Positions 56,329-64,000 of a DNA stretch of 64,000 nucleotides are shown here, in pieces (positions within the stretch are counted from its first letter, which is position 1; each line of letters starts with the position of its first letter). This stretch comes from Saccharothrix sp. NRRL B-16348. GTDB taxonomy: Bacteria > Actinomycetota > Actinomycetes > Mycobacteriales > Pseudonocardiaceae. The stretch lies in the NCBI RefSeq assembly GCF_001280085.1, contig NZ_LGED01000247.1, forward strand, positions 1-64,000. The letters are read 5' to 3'. The translations under genes and the position numbers were made by a program. The notes under the pieces were generated by a model that worked only from the letters and a program-made list of their open reading frames with translations, was not told the DNA's origin and searched no databases.

Positions 56329-58563
56329 TCACGAGACGTGCTCACCTGTGCAGGGCGAGGGCGGTGCGGACGACGGGCCGGTCGCCCACGTCGCCTCCGC
56401 GGGGTCCGTCGTCAGGGCGTAGTCGAGGTGCGCGCCGTCGAGCCGGTCGACGTTCAGGTACGCCTGGTCCCACGGCGTGCCGTCGACGGCGAGCGAACGC
56501 ACGTACTGCAGCTTCGACGGGTCCGCGCCGGCCGCCGTGACGGTGATGTCACGGCCGTTCTCCAGGTGCACCACCGCCCGGTCGAACCTCGGCGCGTTCA
56601 GCACGAAGTCACCGGTGCCCGGCGTCACCGGGTACAGGCCCAACGCGCTGAGCACGTACCAAGCCGACATCTGACCCAGGTCGTCGTTGCCGGTCACGCC
56701 GTTCGGCGCGTCGACGAACAACGTCTGCGCCGCCCGCACCACGGCCGACGTCTTCCACGGCTGCCCCACCAGCGCGTACAGCCACGGCACGTGCAGGTCC
56801 GGCTCGTTGTTGGGGTTGTAGCGGAACTGGTTGTAGTAGCTGTAGGGCCCGACGACCCACTTCGAGCGCACGGTCCCCGCCGGGTCCGCCACCAGGTCCG
56901 GGTAGGCGAAGAAGTCGTCCAGCCGGGCCAGCGCCGCGGCACGGCCGCCGAGCAGTCCGACCAGACCGGGCACGTCCTGCTGCGCCAGCCACTGGTACTG
57001 CCACGCCGTGCCCTCGTGGAAGCCGTCCGGGCCCTGCGGGCTGAACGGCGCCAGCCACCTGCCGTCGCGCAGCTTCGGCCGGGGGAAGCCGGTGAACCCG
57101 CGGTCGGACACCGAGCTGTCCCACAGCACCCGGTAGTTCAGCCCGCGGCGGCGCAGGATCTCGGCGTCGTCGTGGTGCCCCAGCGCCTGAGCCATGATCC
57201 ACAGCGAGCAGTCCGCCAGCGCGTACTCCAACGTCGCCGAAGCGCCGTGGTGCGGGTCGACGTCCTGCCCCTTCTTGCGGAAGTCCTTGTCGTACTGCAC
57301 GAAACCGTTCCGCAGGTAGGACGGGTTGCCCGCCCGGCCCTCGAACGGCGACGACGGCGGCGGCACACCCGTCGCGTTCTGCCACAGCGCGTCGTAGGCC
57401 CGCTCCTCCAGCCCCTCCAGCGCGCCGAACCGCCACAGGTCCACCAGGAACGGCGTCACGGGGTCGCCGGTCATGGTGTTCGTCTCCTGGTTGGCGTAGG
57501 CCCACCGGGGCAGCCAGCCGCCCTGCTCGTGGATCGCCAGCAACGACCGCGCGATGTCCTTCGCCCGCGCCGGCCGCAGCAACGCCAGCAGCTGGTTCTG
57601 CGCGCGGTAGGTGTCCCAGAGCGAGAAGTACTCGTAGTAGGTCCAGCCGTCGGCCGTGTGCACCCGCCCGTCGAACCCGCGGTACCGGCCGTCCACGTCG
57701 TTGCCCGTCAACGGTTGCAGCAGCACGTGGTAGAGCGCGGTGTAGAAGACGGTGCGGTCGGTGCCGGTCGAGGACGTCTCGACGGTCGACAGCTCACGCC
57801 GCCACGCCTCCTGAGCCGCCGCGCGCAACTCCTCGAATGCCTTCCCCCGAGCTTCGCCGAGGTTCCTCGCGGCGCCGTCCGCGTCCACGTGCGAGATCGC
57901 GGTGGCCGCGGTCACCGGGCCGTCCTCGAACGTCACCCACTGCCCGCGCAGCCCCGCGCCGCCCTCCGCGCCACCCCAGTTGCCGGTCGCCTTGAACGGC
58001 CGGTCGAACGTCGTGGTGAAGTACGTCGTGTACGGCTTGCCGCCGCAGAACGCCTGCGCCACCACGGTTCCGGCCAACGTCCGGTCGTCCACCACCCGCA
58101 CGCCGCTGGAGAAGACCGGCTCGCCGTCGTTCGCCTGGCCCACGTTCACCAGCACGTGCGGCGTCACGCCCGCCGGGAACGTGAACCGCTCCACCCCGGC
58201 ACGGGTCGTCGCCGTCGTCTCCACCGTGATGCCGGACGCCAGCCGCACGCGGTAGTACCCGGGCTTGCCGACCTCGCCCTCGTGCGTGTACGCGGCGCCG
58301 TACGCGCGGTGGTCGAAGGTGCGCGGCAGGCCCGTGGTCGGCAGGATCGACACCAGGCCGCCCTGCTCCGAGCACCCCGCCCCGGACAGGAAGAAGTGCC
58401 CGAAGCCCCGGATCACCGGGTCGTCGTAGCGGTAGCCGGCGTAGTGCGAGCCGATCGGGCTCGAATGGGCCATGCCGAACGGCATCGACGCGCCCGGGAA
58501 CGTGTTCCCGTCGTCCTTCGTGCCGATGAACGTGTTCACCGACTCCACCGGGTCAGCCGTCAC
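56329..58563 (-). CDS. GH92 alpha-mannosidase, without signal peptide
   Basis: A 744-residue GH92 protein. The N-terminal beta domain (about 1-235) opens with VNTFIGTKDDGNTFPGA, followed by the helical catalytic domain. The family's catalytic Glu lies in FHEGTAWQYQW and the paired Asp in TGNDDLGQMSAWYVL. GH92 enzymes are calcium-dependent inverting exo-alpha-mannosidases acting on N-glycans and mannans. It has no signal peptide, so it may act on oligosaccharides after uptake, while its exported partner works outside. It lies 15 bases downstream of that partner and is probably co-transcribed with it under LacI control. Confidence 0.9.
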   Translation of the reverse strand: MTADPVESVNTFIGTKDDGNTFPGASMPFGMAHSSPIGSHYAGYRYDDPVIRGFGHFFLSGAGCSEQGGLVSILPTTGLPRTFDHRAYGAAYTHEGEVGKPGYYRVRLASGITVETTATTRAGVERFTFPAGVTPHVLVNVGQANDGEPVFSSGVRVVDDRTLAGTVVAQAFCGGKPYTTYFTTTFDRPFKATGNWGGAEGGAGLRGQWVTFEDGPVTAATAISHVDADGAARNLGEARGKAFEELRAAAQEAWRRELSTVETSSTGTDRTVFYTALYHVLLQPLTGNDVDGRYRGFDGRVHTADGWTYYEYFSLWDTYRAQNQLLALLRPARAKDIARSLLAIHEQGGWLPRWAYANQETNTMTGDPVTPFLVDLWRFGALEGLEERAYDALWQNATGVPPPSSPFEGRAGNPSYLRNGFVQYDKDFRKKGQDVDPHHGASATLEYALADCSLWIMAQALGHHDDAEILRRRGLNYRVLWDSSVSDRGFTGFPRPKLRDGRWLAPFSPQGPDGFHEGTAWQYQWLAQQDVPGLVGLLGGRAAALARLDDFFAYPDLVADPAGTVRSKWVVGPYSYYNQFRYNPNNEPDLHVPWLYALVGQPWKTSAVVRAAQTLFVDAPNGVTGNDDLGQMSAWYVLSALGLYPVTPGTGDFVLNAPRFDRAVVHLENGRDITVTAAGADPSKLQYVRSLAVDGTPWDQAYLNVDRLDGAHLDYALTTDPAEATWATGPSSAPPSPCTGEHVS

Positions 58564-58578
58564 CGATCCACCATAGGG

Positions 58579-61500
58579 TCACGCCACCGCGATGGCGAAC
58601 ACGTGCAACGTCCCGCCGGTCACCGACGCGGGCAACGTCACCGACCGGACCTGCTTGCCCGCCTGCAACGCGATCGGCGCGGTCGCGAACACGTGCACCT
58701 TGAGCTGCTGCGGTTCCCCGCTGGAGTTGTTGCGGTACGGCGTCGTGGCCACGGTCCGGTTGTCGAACGACGGCGGCAGGTTCGCCGCGCCGCCCAGCGC
58801 CCAGTCGGAGAACCCGACCTCGGCGCTCTGCGTGCTGCCGTCGGTGTAGGTGACGGTGAGCGTGCCGGACGCCTTGCCACCCGCCGCGCTGCCCAGCAGC
58901 CCGAGCTTCGCCGCACCCGCCGGCGCGGTGAGCGTCACCGTCTCGCCGGACGCGTTCACGTTGTCCGACTCACCGACCGGCGACGTGGGCCAGGTGTAGG
59001 TGAGGCCGTCGGAGGCGACCGTGCCGCCCGGTGTCACGCCCGCGGCGGCCAGCGCCTCCCGCGAGTAGCTCCACCCGCCGCCGTCGAAGTTGCCGATGGC
59101 CTGGTCGTCGTCCGGTGACGTGCCGACGTTGTCGAACGCCGCGCGCAGGCTGCCCGGCTCGGCCACCAGCACCGAGATCGTGGACCTCTGGCCCGTCGAG
59201 AACGTCAGCGGCACGCGGAGGGTCTGCTCGGGCGCGTCGGCGGCCACCGCGACGGTGACCTCGACACCGGCCTTCTCCCCCGGCGGGATCGTCACCTGGC
59301 CGGACGTCGGGGTGAGCGTGATCCCGGCCGGTGGCTGCGCGGTCCACGACACCTTGCCGCCGTCGCCGGAGAAGTCCTGCGCGCCGATCGTCACGGTGCC
59401 GCTGCCGCCCGCGGGCAGCACCAGCCGTCCCGGTTCCACGTACGCCTGCTGCCCGACCTCGCCGTCCCGGAACGAGGGCGGCGCGTCGGCCGGTCCCGTG
59501 CCCCAGGCGGTGGGCGTCGCGGACAGCCCGAACTCGACCGTGCCGCCGTTCGCGACGAACGACTCGGGCAGCCAGGTGCGGGTCTGCGCGCGGCCGTTCA
59601 GCTTGAGGTCCGCCACGTGGGCGCCGCTGCCCGACGCCTTGATCACGATCGGCGCGCCGTTCGGCCGGGTGATCGTGACCTCGCTGAACAGCGGGCTGTT
59701 GAGCACCAGCTCGGCGCGGCCCGGGATCACCGGGTACATGCCCAGCGCCGCCCACACGTACCAGGACGACATCTGGCCGAGGTCGTCGTTGCCCATCAGC
59801 CCGTCCGGACCGGGGCCGAACAGCTCGGTGACCGCGCGCCGCGTCACGGCCTGGGTCTTCGCCGGCGCGCCCGCCCAGTTGTAGAGCCACAGCGAGTGCA
59901 TGATCGGCTCGTTGCCGAGGAACGCGTACGGCTCGTCCGGGCCGGCGTTCAGCTTGGTGAAGAACGCGTCCAGCCGGTCGCGGACCTTCGCGTCGCCGCC
60001 CATCGCGGTGAACAGGCCGCGCGCGTTGTACGGCACCATCCACGTGTACTGGGCGGCGTTGCCCTCGACCCAGTTGTCCGGGCTGCCCGGCGTGAACGGC
60101 TCCACGTACGAGCCGTCCCGGTTGCGGGCCTGGGTGTAGCCGGTGGCCGGGTTGAAGACGTTCTGCCAGTACTGGGCGCGTTTCATGAACGTCTGCCAGG
60201 TCGCGCCGTCGCCCAGGCGGCGGGCGAGGTCGGCGATGGCGAAGTCCGCGGTCGTGTACTCCAGGGTCGTCGCGGGCGGACCCCAGACGTTGCGCGCGCC
60301 GATCGGCACGTACCCGAGGTCCATGTACTCGGTGAGGCCGGGGCGTTCCTCGTAGCCCTGGGTCGGCTGGGTCGCGCCGCGCAGCATCAGCAGCAGGGCT
60401 TTCCGCGCGTCGAAGTCCTTGGCGCCGAACGCATAAGCGCTGGCCACCATCACGTGGTACGGGTCGCCGACCATGACGCCGGTGTACCCGTTGGCCACCG
60501 TCCAGCGGTCCCACGAGCCGCCCTGCTCGGCGAACGCCATCATCGAGCGGACCATGTCCGAGGCTTCCGCGGGCGCGAGCAGCGACAGCAACTGCATCTC
60601 GGAGCGGTAGACGTCCCAGCCGGAGAAGTTGGTGTAGACGGCGTGGCCGCGGTCGGCGGTGTGGACGCGGCCGTCGAAGCCGGGGTAGCGGCCGTCGACG
60701 TCGGAGAAGACGTTGGGCTGCAACAGGGAGTGGTAGAGCGCGGTGTAGAACGTGGTGCGCTGGGCGTCCGTGCCGCCAGTGACCTTCACCTGGTTGAGCC
60801 GGTCGTTCCACGCCTGGCGGGCGGCGGCGCGCACGGCGTCGAACGACTTGCCGTTGCTCTCCGCCTTCAGGTTGTTCTTCGCGCCGTCGATCGAGACGAA
60901 CGACAGGCCGACGCGCATCGTGACGTCCGGGTCGTCGAACGTCACCCAACCGCCCGAACCCGGACCCGACACGGTGGTGTCCTCGGCTTCGACATCACGC
61001 CCGCCTTGCGCCTCAAGGGTTTTCGGCGCGTCACCGAGGCCGTCGCGGACGCCGGAGCCGCCGCGTTCGGTCGACCGGCCGGGCGTGACGGCGCCGTTCT
61101 TCCAGGTGCCGACGGAGGCGAACGGCTGGTCGAACCGGGCGTGGAAGTACACCCGGTAGCGGTGGTCCGCGCCGCAGAACCGGCCGCTGGTCGCCCAGCC
61201 GCTGATGGTGTCAGCGCCGATGGTGACCTCGGCGTCGTCCGTGCCGGAGATGGAGCCGGAGGTGTTGACCAGCAACGTGGACGGCTGCCCGCCGGGGTAG
61301 GCGAACCGGCCGACGCCCGTGCGCTGCGTGACCGTCAACTCGACCTTCGTCCCGCTGTCGAGGGTCACCCCGTAGTAGCCGGGGGACGCGGCCTCGTTGC
61401 CGTGCGAGAACGTCGACACGTACCGGTCGGGGTCGGTCGCGGGCGACGTGGTCACCTCGCCCGTGAACGGCATGATCGGGATGTCCTGGTAGGTCGAGCA

Positions 61501-61821
61501 GCCCGCGCCGGACAGGTGGGTGAGGCTGAAGCCCCGGATCCGGTCGTCCTCGTAGGCGTAGCCGCCGTGCTGGCGGGTCACCGTGTCCGGGCTCCACTGC
61601 ACCATGCCGAACGGCACGTCCGCGCCGGGGAAGTTGTTGCCCGCGCCGCCGCCGGTGCCGTGGTCCGGGCCACCCGGCTGGGTGCCGACGAACGGGTTCA
61701 CCCACCTCGCCAGGTCGTCCGGCTGCGCCCGCGAGGCGACCGGATGGGCCACCGCGAGTGCCGCCGAGAGACCCATCACCGCCGCGAGGGTGAAAGTCGT
61801 CCGCACCTTCGACGTTCCCAT
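58579..61821 (-). CDS. Secreted multidomain GH92 alpha-mannosidase
   Basis: A 1080-residue exported enzyme from ATG 61821 with GGAGG upstream. A Sec signal covers residues 1-32 (FTLAAVMGLSAALAVAHPVASRA). The GH92 N and C domains span about 38-755, with VEGNAAQYTWMVPYN and MGNDDLGQMSSWYVW holding the expected acid and base positions; note Glu followed by Gly-Asn-Ala-Ala-Gln-Tyr instead of Gly-Thr-Ala-Trp-Gln-Tyr. A NEW3-like beta domain (about 800-900) and a C-terminal NPCBM-like beta region (about 900-1080) follow, likely for substrate binding. A LacI-type operator lies 44 bases upstream. Confidence 0.9.
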   Translation of the reverse strand: MGTSKVRTTFTLAAVMGLSAALAVAHPVASRAQPDDLARWVNPFVGTQPGGPDHGTGGGAGNNFPGADVPFGMVQWSPDTVTRQHGGYAYEDDRIRGFSLTHLSGAGCSTYQDIPIMPFTGEVTTSPATDPDRYVSTFSHGNEAASPGYYGVTLDSGTKVELTVTQRTGVGRFAYPGGQPSTLLVNTSGSISGTDDAEVTIGADTISGWATSGRFCGADHRYRVYFHARFDQPFASVGTWKNGAVTPGRSTERGGSGVRDGLGDAPKTLEAQGGRDVEAEDTTVSGPGSGGWVTFDDPDVTMRVGLSFVSIDGAKNNLKAESNGKSFDAVRAAARQAWNDRLNQVKVTGGTDAQRTTFYTALYHSLLQPNVFSDVDGRYPGFDGRVHTADRGHAVYTNFSGWDVYRSEMQLLSLLAPAEASDMVRSMMAFAEQGGSWDRWTVANGYTGVMVGDPYHVMVASAYAFGAKDFDARKALLLMLRGATQPTQGYEERPGLTEYMDLGYVPIGARNVWGPPATTLEYTTADFAIADLARRLGDGATWQTFMKRAQYWQNVFNPATGYTQARNRDGSYVEPFTPGSPDNWVEGNAAQYTWMVPYNARGLFTAMGGDAKVRDRLDAFFTKLNAGPDEPYAFLGNEPIMHSLWLYNWAGAPAKTQAVTRRAVTELFGPGPDGLMGNDDLGQMSSWYVWAALGMYPVIPGRAELVLNSPLFSEVTITRPNGAPIVIKASGSGAHVADLKLNGRAQTRTWLPESFVANGGTVEFGLSATPTAWGTGPADAPPSFRDGEVGQQAYVEPGRLVLPAGGSGTVTIGAQDFSGDGGKVSWTAQPPAGITLTPTSGQVTIPPGEKAGVEVTVAVAADAPEQTLRVPLTFSTGQRSTISVLVAEPGSLRAAFDNVGTSPDDDQAIGNFDGGGWSYSREALAAAGVTPGGTVASDGLTYTWPTSPVGESDNVNASGETVTLTAPAGAAKLGLLGSAAGGKASGTLTVTYTDGSTQSAEVGFSDWALGGAANLPPSFDNRTVATTPYRNNSSGEPQQLKVHVFATAPIALQAGKQVRSVTLPASVTGGTLHVFAIAVA

Positions 61822-61864
61822 GAGCGCGCCTCCGGAGTCCGAATTGTCGGCTTGGCCGACGGTT

Positions 61865-61876
61865 GACAACGCTGTC
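61865..61876. promoter_or_regulatory. LacI-type operator before the secreted GH92 gene
   Basis: GACAACGCTGTC, a near-palindrome with central CG, differs by one base from the perfect site GACAACGTTGTC at the lacI start. It is 44 bases upstream of the leftward GH92 start, in the promoter region. Confidence 0.7.
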
Positions 61877-62007
61877 CACGAACGATCCGTAATCGCATAC
61901 TCGCGGAGAGTGTGGGGGTGGCGTCAACCCCGAGGCCGACTGTTGTCCGGTTCGAGACAGTGCCGGGCGTTGACATCCGTTAATACGAGGTGTGTGATTC
62001 GCGCACT

Positions 62008-63048
62008 ATGACAACGTTGTCCCCGAACGGCGCGGCAGGCGCCCGCAAGGTGCGGCGGGCCACGATGAACGACGTGGCGCGGCTGGCGGGCGTCAGCATC
62101 AAGACCGTCTCACGCGTGGTGAACGACGAGGCGGGCGTGCACCCGGCCACGGCCGAACGGGTGCTCGCCGCGATCGACCAGCTCGGCTTCCGGCGCAACC
62201 TCAGCGCCCGCAACCTGCGCCGCGGCTCGTCCACGGGCACGGTCGGCCTGGTGCTGGAGGACGTCGGCAACCCGTTCTACTCGGGCGTCACGCGCGCGGT
62301 CGAGGAGATCGCCCGGCTGCGCGGACGGCAGGTCATCACCGGTTCGTCCGACGAGGACCCGGCGCGGGAGCGCGAGCTGTCGCTGGAGTTCTGCTCGCGC
62401 CGCGTGGACGGGCTGCTGATCGTGCCCGCCGGGTTGCAGCACGGGTACCTCGTGCCGGAGATGCGGGCGGGCACGCCGGTGGTGTTCCTGGACCGGCCGG
62501 CGGGCGACGTGGTGGCCGACACCGTGCTGGTGGACAACATCGGCGGCACCGCCGAGGCCGTCACGCACCTGGCGTCGTTCGGGCACCGGCGGATCGCGTT
62601 CCTCGGCGACGCGCCGGACATCTTCACCGCCAACGAACGCCTCCGCGGCTACCGCGAGGGCTGCCTGCGGACCGGCATCGGTTATCACGAGTCGCTGGTC
62701 GTCATGGGCCCGCACGACGAGGAGTCGGTGCGCAAGGCGTTGCAGGGCCTGCAGAACGCCGCCGACCCGGCGACCGCCGTGGTGACCGGCAACAACCGGA
62801 TCACCGTGCACGCGGTGCGCGCGTTGGCGGGCAGCTCGGTGCGGCCCGCGCTGGTGGGCTTCGACGACTTCGAGCTGGCCGACCTGCTGTCGCCGCCGGT
62901 GACCGTGATCGCGCACGACGCGAGCGCGCTCGGCAAGGCAGCGGCGGACCTGCTCTTCGCCCGACTGGACGGCGACGGCTCCCCACCGCGCCGCGTCGTC
63001 CTGCCGGTCCGGTTGGTGGCCCGTGGATCAGGAGAGGTACCGGCATGA
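62008..63048 (+). CDS. LacI-family repressor of mannose utilisation
   Basis: A 346-residue regulator from ATG 62008 (an in-frame GTG at 61990 exists). The helix-turn-helix and hinge (about 20-75) read TMNDVARLAGVSIKTVSRVVN and NLSARNLRRGSSTGTVGLV. The periplasmic-binding-like sensor spans 75-340 with VFLDRPAGDVVADTVLVDN and FGHRRIAFLGD. It is divergent from two GH92 genes and translationally coupled to manA (ATGA), so mannose or a mannoside is the probable inducer. Two matching operators, one over its own start codon, support autoregulation. Confidence 0.9.
   Translation: MTTLSPNGAAGARKVRRATMNDVARLAGVSIKTVSRVVNDEAGVHPATAERVLAAIDQLGFRRNLSARNLRRGSSTGTVGLVLEDVGNPFYSGVTRAVEEIARLRGRQVITGSSDEDPARERELSLEFCSRRVDGLLIVPAGLQHGYLVPEMRAGTPVVFLDRPAGDVVADTVLVDNIGGTAEAVTHLASFGHRRIAFLGDAPDIFTANERLRGYREGCLRTGIGYHESLVVMGPHDEESVRKALQGLQNAADPATAVVTGNNRITVHAVRALAGSSVRPALVGFDDFELADLLSPPVTVIAHDASALGKAAADLLFARLDGDGSPPRRVVLPVRLVARGSGEVPA
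62010..62021. promoter_or_regulatory. LacI-type operator over the lacI start
   Basis: GACAACGTTGTC is a perfect 12-base palindrome centred on CG, beginning at the last base of the ATG. It matches the site at 61865 in 11 of 12 bases. A TTGACA at 61969-61974 may be the -35 box of the rightward promoter. Confidence 0.7.
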
Positions 63049-64000
63049 GTTCCGACACCCAGCCCGTCACGCTGGAGGCCAACCAGCCACGGCAGTTCTA
63101 CCGGGGCGGTGCGGCCATCGCGGCGTTCCGGAGCCGGGACGTGGCCGACCGGGGGCCCGAGGACTGGGTCGCGTCGACCACCACGCAGTTCGGCAAGGAC
63201 GAGGCCGGGTTGTCCCGCCTGCCGGACGGGCGGTGGCTGCGCGACGCGGTGGCGGCGGACCCGGCGGGGTGGCTGGGCGCGGAGCACGCGGCGGAGTTCG
63301 GCGCGGACACCGCGCTGCTGGTGAAGCTGCTCGACGCCGGGCAGCGGCTGCCCGTGCACTGCCACCCGTCCGACGCGTTCGCGGCCACCCACCTCGGCTG
63401 CCGGCACGGCAAGACCGAGGCGTGGATCGTGATCGGCACGGCCGGCCCCGACCCGACGGTGTACATCGGGTTCCGCGAGGACGTGCCCGCCGCCGTCGCC
63501 GCCGACTGGGTGTCCACTCAGGACTCCGCCGCGATGCTGGCCGCGTTGAACCCGGTCAAGGTCTCGCCCGGCGACACGGTGTTCGTGCCCGCGGGCGTGC
63601 CGCACGCGATCGGCGAGGGCGTGTTCATCGTCGAGCTCCAGCAGCCGACGGACTTCTCGGTCACGTTGGAGTGGCGGGGTTTCCTGGCCGACGCCGAGGC
63701 AGGCCACCTCGGTCTCGGCTACGACAAGGCGTTGGACTGCCTGGAGCGCCGCGCCCAGTCACCCGGCGACCTCGTGCGCCGGACGCGGGCGCTCACCGGG
63801 CCGTCGGTGGACCTGTTCGACGCCCAGGCCGACCCGTTCTTCCGCGCCGACCGGCTGCACGTGTCCGGCACGGCGGCGCTGGAGCCCTCGTTCGGCGTGT
63901 TCGTGGTGCTGGAAGGCGCCGGCACGCTGGGGCCTGTCGCGGTGCACCGGGGCAGCACGGTGGTCGTGCCGCACGCGGCGGGTGAGGTCGTGGTGACCGG
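63045..64000 (+). CDS. manA: Mannose-6-phosphate isomerase ManA, 3' end beyond the window
   Basis: The first 318 residues of a type I phosphomannose isomerase, starting in an ATGA overlap with the LacI gene. Zinc ligands are visible: His105 and His107 (HCHPS), Glu124 (GKTEAW) and His187 (GVPHAIGEG). The N-terminus is short compared with enterobacterial ManA, as in other actinobacterial versions. It interconverts mannose-6-phosphate and fructose-6-phosphate. With the GH92 enzymes and the LacI repressor it completes a mannose-release-and-use module; a mannose transporter or kinase may follow beyond base 64000. Confidence 0.9.
   Translation, partial: MSSDTQPVTLEANQPRQFYRGGAAIAAFRSRDVADRGPEDWVASTTTQFGKDEAGLSRLPDGRWLRDAVAADPAGWLGAEHAAEFGADTALLVKLLDAGQRLPVHCHPSDAFAATHLGCRHGKTEAWIVIGTAGPDPTVYIGFREDVPAAVAADWVSTQDSAAMLAALNPVKVSPGDTVFVPAGVPHAIGEGVFIVELQQPTDFSVTLEWRGFLADAEAGHLGLGYDKALDCLERRAQSPGDLVRRTRALTGPSVDLFDAQADPFFRADRLHVSGTAALEPSFGVFVVLEGAGTLGPVAVHRGSTVVVPHAAGEVVVT

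Overview
The window is high-GC actinobacterial chromosome: GTG/ATG starts, many 4-base start/stop overlaps, and GlgE-pathway and methylglucose-lipopolysaccharide (MGLP)-type gene sets. Gene content and order from about 9.2 to 27 kb resemble the Mycobacterium tuberculosis Rv3030-Rv3041c neighbourhood. Together with glgE-treS-mak-glgB, LacI/GH92 mannose genes and numerous one-gene regulators, this suggests a filamentous Pseudonocardiaceae-like actinomycete (Saccharothrix/Lentzea/Actinosynnema type). The genus is inference; no rRNA or tRNA gene is present to anchor it.

Region by region. (A) 1-9.1 kb is mobile: the tail of an IS630 transposase, then what looks like a compact integrative element. 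It has a tyrosine integrase, a P4-type SF3 helicase/primase, an array of 13 short inverted and direct repeats that looks like an iteron origin, small unknown genes, a family of TAGCCGA-containing operator-like palindromes, and a cargo end with a DUF559-type nuclease, an XRE regulator and a DUF4145 protein. No transfer or capsid genes are visible. (B) 9.2-12.95 kb holds methyltransferase, GH57 branching-type enzyme and GT4 glucosyltransferase, matching the core of the MGLP locus. (C) 12.95-21.4 kb is an accessory block splitting that conserved locus: a 1153-residue NACHT NTPase, then three divergent regulator/oxidoreductase pairs (TetR/SDR, HxlR/MDR, AraC/epimerase, the last epimerase frameshifted). 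(D) 21.4-27 kb returns to the conserved block: hexapeptide acyltransferase, nucleoside hydrolase, THUMP-like methyltransferase, methyltransferase, enoyl-CoA hydratase, ABC ATPase. (E) 27.1-32.6 kb: glgX, a cysteine-rich leader peptide followed by cysteine dioxygenase and rhodanese, a permease remnant, and two unknowns. (F) 32.7-43.3 kb: glgP divergent from the overlapping operon glgE-treS-mak-glgB. (G) 43.3-56.2 kb: IS remnant, methyltransferase, two paralogous zinc-metallopeptidase lipoproteins, an XRE-MurA fusion, a YbbN-like protein without CxxC, an SCO6745-family protein, a thiamine-binding protein, MarR, APH-like kinase, DUF3817 protein, a large palindromic repeat, and a two-gene ABC exporter. 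(H) 56.3-64 kb: two GH92 alpha-mannosidases, a LacI regulator with two matching operators, and manA running off the end.

How the genes fit together. The window is an alpha-glucan hub: trehalose to maltose (TreS), maltose to maltose-1-phosphate (Mak), elongation (GlgE), branching (GlgB and a GH57 enzyme), GT4 elongation, debranching (GlgX) and phosphorolysis (GlgP), with methyltransferase and acyltransferase genes that in mycobacteria decorate methylglucose lipopolysaccharide. The right end is a mannose-scavenging module: GH92 enzymes release mannose and ManA feeds mannose-6-phosphate to glycolysis, under a LacI repressor. The strongest candidates for something new are the small integrative element with its iteron array, the NACHT gene inserted in a core locus, the cysteine leader peptide, and the autoregulatory XRE-MurA fusion.
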